DNA of 64,000 nucleotides from Myxococcales bacterium. Lineage in GTDB: Bacteria; Myxococcota_A; Polyangia; Palsa-1104; JAEUJZ01. Below the pieces are notes generated by a model. It saw only the letters and a program-made list of their open reading frames with translations. It searched no databases and was not told where the DNA came from. This document shows positions 61,366 to 64,000 of the stretch, one piece after another. The DNA lies in contig JAEUKB010000085.1 in NCBI GenBank assembly GCA_016794365.1, positions 83,658 through 147,657 of the forward strand, in the 5' to 3' direction. A program made the position numbers and the translations under genes. The first letter of the stretch is position 1. Each line of letters starts with the position of its first letter.

Positions 61366-64000
61366 ATGCGAAAGAACTGGTTCGGATCGCGAATCTTCTT
61401 GGGTACCGCCGTCAGCCTGATTGGCGCGTGCGGCATGCCGAGTGCGCCCGAGTCTCCCGCTCTCCCTCAAGGTCCAGAGGCGGGTCCGGCGCTGCGAGTC
61501 GTGACACAAGTGATACACCGCGACCAAGGAAGCGGTCAGCCGACGATGGCGCACCTGCAAGCGCAGGGACAGACGCTGGTTGGCACAGATGCGAAAGCGG
61601 TTGCCTGGTCCACGCTGCGCGGCCTGAAGTCGAGCTATCGGCTGTCGGACGAAGCGCTGAGCGGTGCCAAGCTGCAAGACCTGCATGACGCGGGCAACGG
61701 TCCGCTCATCGCGCACTTTGACCAGGAAATCGAAGGGATTCCGGTCTTCCAGCGCAGCCTCAAGGTTGCGATGGACCGAGAGATGAACCCGCAGTTTGTG
61801 GTGGGCAGCTTCGCACCGAGCACGAGCAAGGTGTCCAGCCAGTGGACGCTCGATGAAGCCGTTGCGGTGTCGTCGGCGTTCCGCTCAATGAGCGGTCCAA
61901 AGAATGCGCTGTCTCGGGTCAGCTTCTCAGGCAAGCGCTCGGGTGGCTACGTCGCCCTTGAGCTAGAGAGCGCACAAGACATGGAAGGGCTCTCGCTGTC
62001 GGGCCCAGCGCGCGTTCGCAAGATCTGGTATCCGACGCAAGAAGGACTGATTCCGTCGTACTACACCGAGCTTGATGTTGGGTACAGCAACAGCAAAGAC
62101 TCGAAGATGATGGCGTTTGTTGTCTCGGCCATCGACGGAACGGTCTTCTTCAAGCACAGCCTGACCGCAGCAGACTCGTTTACCTATCGCGTCTGGGCCG
62201 ATACGACGGGACGCAAGACGCCGTGGGACAGCCCGATGGGCAACGACTTTACGCCGCACCCGACGGGAATGAGAACCAGCGCGGCACCGACTCCGGCGTT
62301 TAAGTCATCGAACCTGGTGACGCTTGAGAGCGCACCGTTTTCGCGCAGCGATCCGTGGCTGCCCGCCGATGCAACCGATCTGTCGGGCAACAACGTGTTT
62401 GCGTATGCGGACATTGCTTCTCCCGACGGATGGGGACCGGGCGATGCCAAGGTTACGCTCACGGGTCCAAAGACGTTCGATCGCGTCTACGATCCGACGA
62501 CCGATCCGCTGGCCTCGACGAACAACTCGCAGGCGATTACGACCAACCTGTTCTACATCCTGAACTGGATGCACGACTACTTCTACGACGCGGGCTGGAC
62601 GGAATCGGCCTTCAATCCGCAGCGCTCGAACAAGGGTCGCGGCGGCATCGAAGGCGATCCAATTCGCGGCGAAGCGCAGGACTCGGGCGGTCGCAACAAC
62701 GCCAACGCCAGCACGCCAGCCGACGGTGGCATGCCGCGCATCCAGATGTACGTGTGGGACGCGGTCGGAGCAACAGGCAAGGTCACGGCTCCGGCGGACA
62801 TTGCGGGCGACTATGAAGTGTCGGGCGCGCCGTATGGTTCGTCGCTGTTTTCGGTCACAGGCGAAGCGGTCATTGTCGATGATGGCGTCGGCAACACGGG
62901 CGATGGCTGCGAGGCTCCGTTCAAGAATGCAGCGGCGGTGTCAGGCAAGATCGCCCTCATGTGGTTTGGCGAAGGCAACTGCACGTCGAGAGCGAAGGTA
63001 AAGAACGCGCAGCTCGCGGGAGCCAAAGGCGTCATCGTCGTCAGCATCGATCCAACGATCGGCCTGCCCGCGATGGGCGGCACCGATGCGACCATCACGA
63101 TTGGCGTCGTCGGCATGACCTTTGAAGACGGCAGCAAGCTGTGGGACAAGGTCAAGGCTGGCACACCCGTGAACGTCACGATCGGTGGCAGCCGCTCGAC
63201 CCACGATGGCTCACTCGACACCGGCGTGGTCTCGCACGAGTGGGGCCACATCATGTCCAACCGTCTCATCGGCAACGCCACCGGCCTGTCGAACAACCAG
63301 GGCGGCAGCATGGGCGAAGGCTGGAGCGACTTCCTGGTGCTCCTCACCATCGTTCGTCCCGAGGACATCAACGTCCCGGCCAATGCCAACTGGAACGGCG
63401 TCTACCCGGATATGTCGTATTCGATCTGGGCCCCGGGCAACAAGGCGTTCTACGACGGTCTGCGTCGCTATCCATACTCGACGGACAAGACCAAGAACCC
63501 GCTCACCTTCAAGCACATCGAAGACGGCAACGAGCTGCCCACGAGCCCGGCTCCGTCCTTTGGTGGCGATGGAGCGTCCAACTCGGAAGTACACAACGCG
63601 GGCGAAATCTGGGCGACGGTGCTGTGGGAATGCTACGCGGCACTGCTGCGTGATCCTCGCCTGAGCTTCGATCAAGCCAACGAGCGGATGCGTCGCTACT
63701 TGGTGTCCTCGCTGAAGCTGACGCCGAATGCGCCGACGTACCTTGAAGCGCGGGATGCGGTGCTGGCCGCCGCGTGGGTGAGCGATCGCGCCGACTACGA
63801 CCTGTTCGTCACCGCCTTCGCCAAGCGCGGCATGGGCGCGGGCGCTCAAGGACCGGCAAAGAGCTCGACCGATCACGCAGGCGTGGTGGAAAGCTTTGTC
63901 ACGGGCGCTGATGTTGCCATCGATCGCATCGTGCTCGATCAGTCGAAGACCGACTGCGATCAGGACGGAATCCTCGACAACGGGGAAGCGGGACGACTGC
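61366..64000 (+). CDS. M36 fungalysin-type metalloprotease, 5' part
   Basis: 878 codons, open at the window end. Start ATG 61366 has AGGAG 6 bases upstream. Lipoprotein-type signal ending SLIGAC. A propeptide-like FTP region (about 60-250) precedes the catalytic domain. Zinc motif HEWGH at 624-628 and downstream Glu651 in MGEGWSDF are the M36 ligands. A protease-associated (PA) domain of about 110 residues is inserted before HEWGH (about 486-600). It is likely a T2SS-exported protease. The last visible residues (DQDGILDNGEAG) suggest a calcium-binding repeat after the catalytic domain. Confidence 0.88.
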   Translation, partial: MRKNWFGSRIFLGTAVSLIGACGMPSAPESPALPQGPEAGPALRVVTQVIHRDQGSGQPTMAHLQAQGQTLVGTDAKAVAWSTLRGLKSSYRLSDEALSGAKLQDLHDAGNGPLIAHFDQEIEGIPVFQRSLKVAMDREMNPQFVVGSFAPSTSKVSSQWTLDEAVAVSSAFRSMSGPKNALSRVSFSGKRSGGYVALELESAQDMEGLSLSGPARVRKIWYPTQEGLIPSYYTELDVGYSNSKDSKMMAFVVSAIDGTVFFKHSLTAADSFTYRVWADTTGRKTPWDSPMGNDFTPHPTGMRTSAAPTPAFKSSNLVTLESAPFSRSDPWLPADATDLSGNNVFAYADIASPDGWGPGDAKVTLTGPKTFDRVYDPTTDPLASTNNSQAITTNLFYILNWMHDYFYDAGWTESAFNPQRSNKGRGGIEGDPIRGEAQDSGGRNNANASTPADGGMPRIQMYVWDAVGATGKVTAPADIAGDYEVSGAPYGSSLFSVTGEAVIVDDGVGNTGDGCEAPFKNAAAVSGKIALMWFGEGNCTSRAKVKNAQLAGAKGVIVVSIDPTIGLPAMGGTDATITIGVVGMTFEDGSKLWDKVKAGTPVNVTIGGSRSTHDGSLDTGVVSHEWGHIMSNRLIGNATGLSNNQGGSMGEGWSDFLVLLTIVRPEDINVPANANWNGVYPDMSYSIWAPGNKAFYDGLRRYPYSTDKTKNPLTFKHIEDGNELPTSPAPSFGGDGASNSEVHNAGEIWATVLWECYAALLRDPRLSFDQANERMRRYLVSSLKLTPNAPTYLEARDAVLAAAWVSDRADYDLFVTAFAKRGMGAGAQGPAKSSTDHAGVVESFVTGADVAIDRIVLDQSKTDCDQDGILDNGEAGRL

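Overview
The window looks like chromosomal DNA of a high-GC, Gram-negative, predatory or social deltaproteobacterium of the myxobacterial type (Myxococcota). This is inferred from content: several Ser/Thr kinases with accessory domains, an FHA-containing sigma-54-type activator, many lipoproteins with Cys-rich or beta-propeller architecture, an ADYC-like lipoprotein, STAS/HATPase partner-switching genes and a complete type II secretion operon. GC is roughly 58-60% by eye. No rRNA, tRNA or CRISPR array was seen. The species cannot be named from the sequence alone.

Layout. 1-182: a long inverted-repeat element. 183-3582: App1-type phosphatase lipoprotein, then a FIST sensor with an RsbR-like GAF/STAS protein. 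3590-9292: exported proteins (CehA/McbA-type PHP hydrolase, InlB-repeat/GON lipoprotein, OmpA-like lipoprotein, outer-membrane-type protein). 9388-10819: an orphan CsoS1D/CcmP-like microcompartment shell protein overlapping endonuclease III. 10836-25724: the complete minus-strand T2SS operon gspC-D-E-F-G-H-I-J-K-L-M-N. 25984-34067: a large Ser/Thr kinase gene split exactly between its catalytic-loop HRDIKPS and the following NIM by a 4.57-kb cassette (cysNC, cysD, CLC-F-type antiporter) flanked by a 9-bp direct repeat. 34133-36954: ADYC-like lipoprotein and FHA-AAA-Fis activator, separated by a gap rich in short tandem repeats. 37038-41281: HxlR regulator divergent from an SDR reductase, prolyl-tRNA synthetase, a small unknown protein and a CPBP membrane protease. 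41303-44942: ceramidase-like lipoprotein, BamB and a YfgM-like TPR protein. 45016-49966: a probable defence or toxin-antitoxin island (AAA ATPase + PIN nuclease, H1-like protein, DarTG). 50000-52015: QueE and a second kinase. 52274-55758: a partner-switch pair (HATPase plus a double STAS/zinc-ribbon membrane protein with a PDZ domain). 55878-64000: exported lipase-like protein, barrel-type protein, InlB-repeat propeller protein and the 5' part of an M36 metalloprotease.

How the genes work together. The T2SS operon would export proteins such as the lipase-like and M36 proteins nearby, while BamB and the YfgM-like protein belong to envelope biogenesis. Signalling is dense: FIST/STAS, two kinases (one interrupted), an FHA activator and the HATPase-STAS module. 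The most unusual items are the orphan microcompartment protein, the cassette that breaks the kinase, the STAS-zinc-ribbon-PDZ protein and the AAA-PIN/H1-like/DarTG cluster. Unrelated 13-14-bp tandem repeats recur in gaps between 35 and 41 kb.
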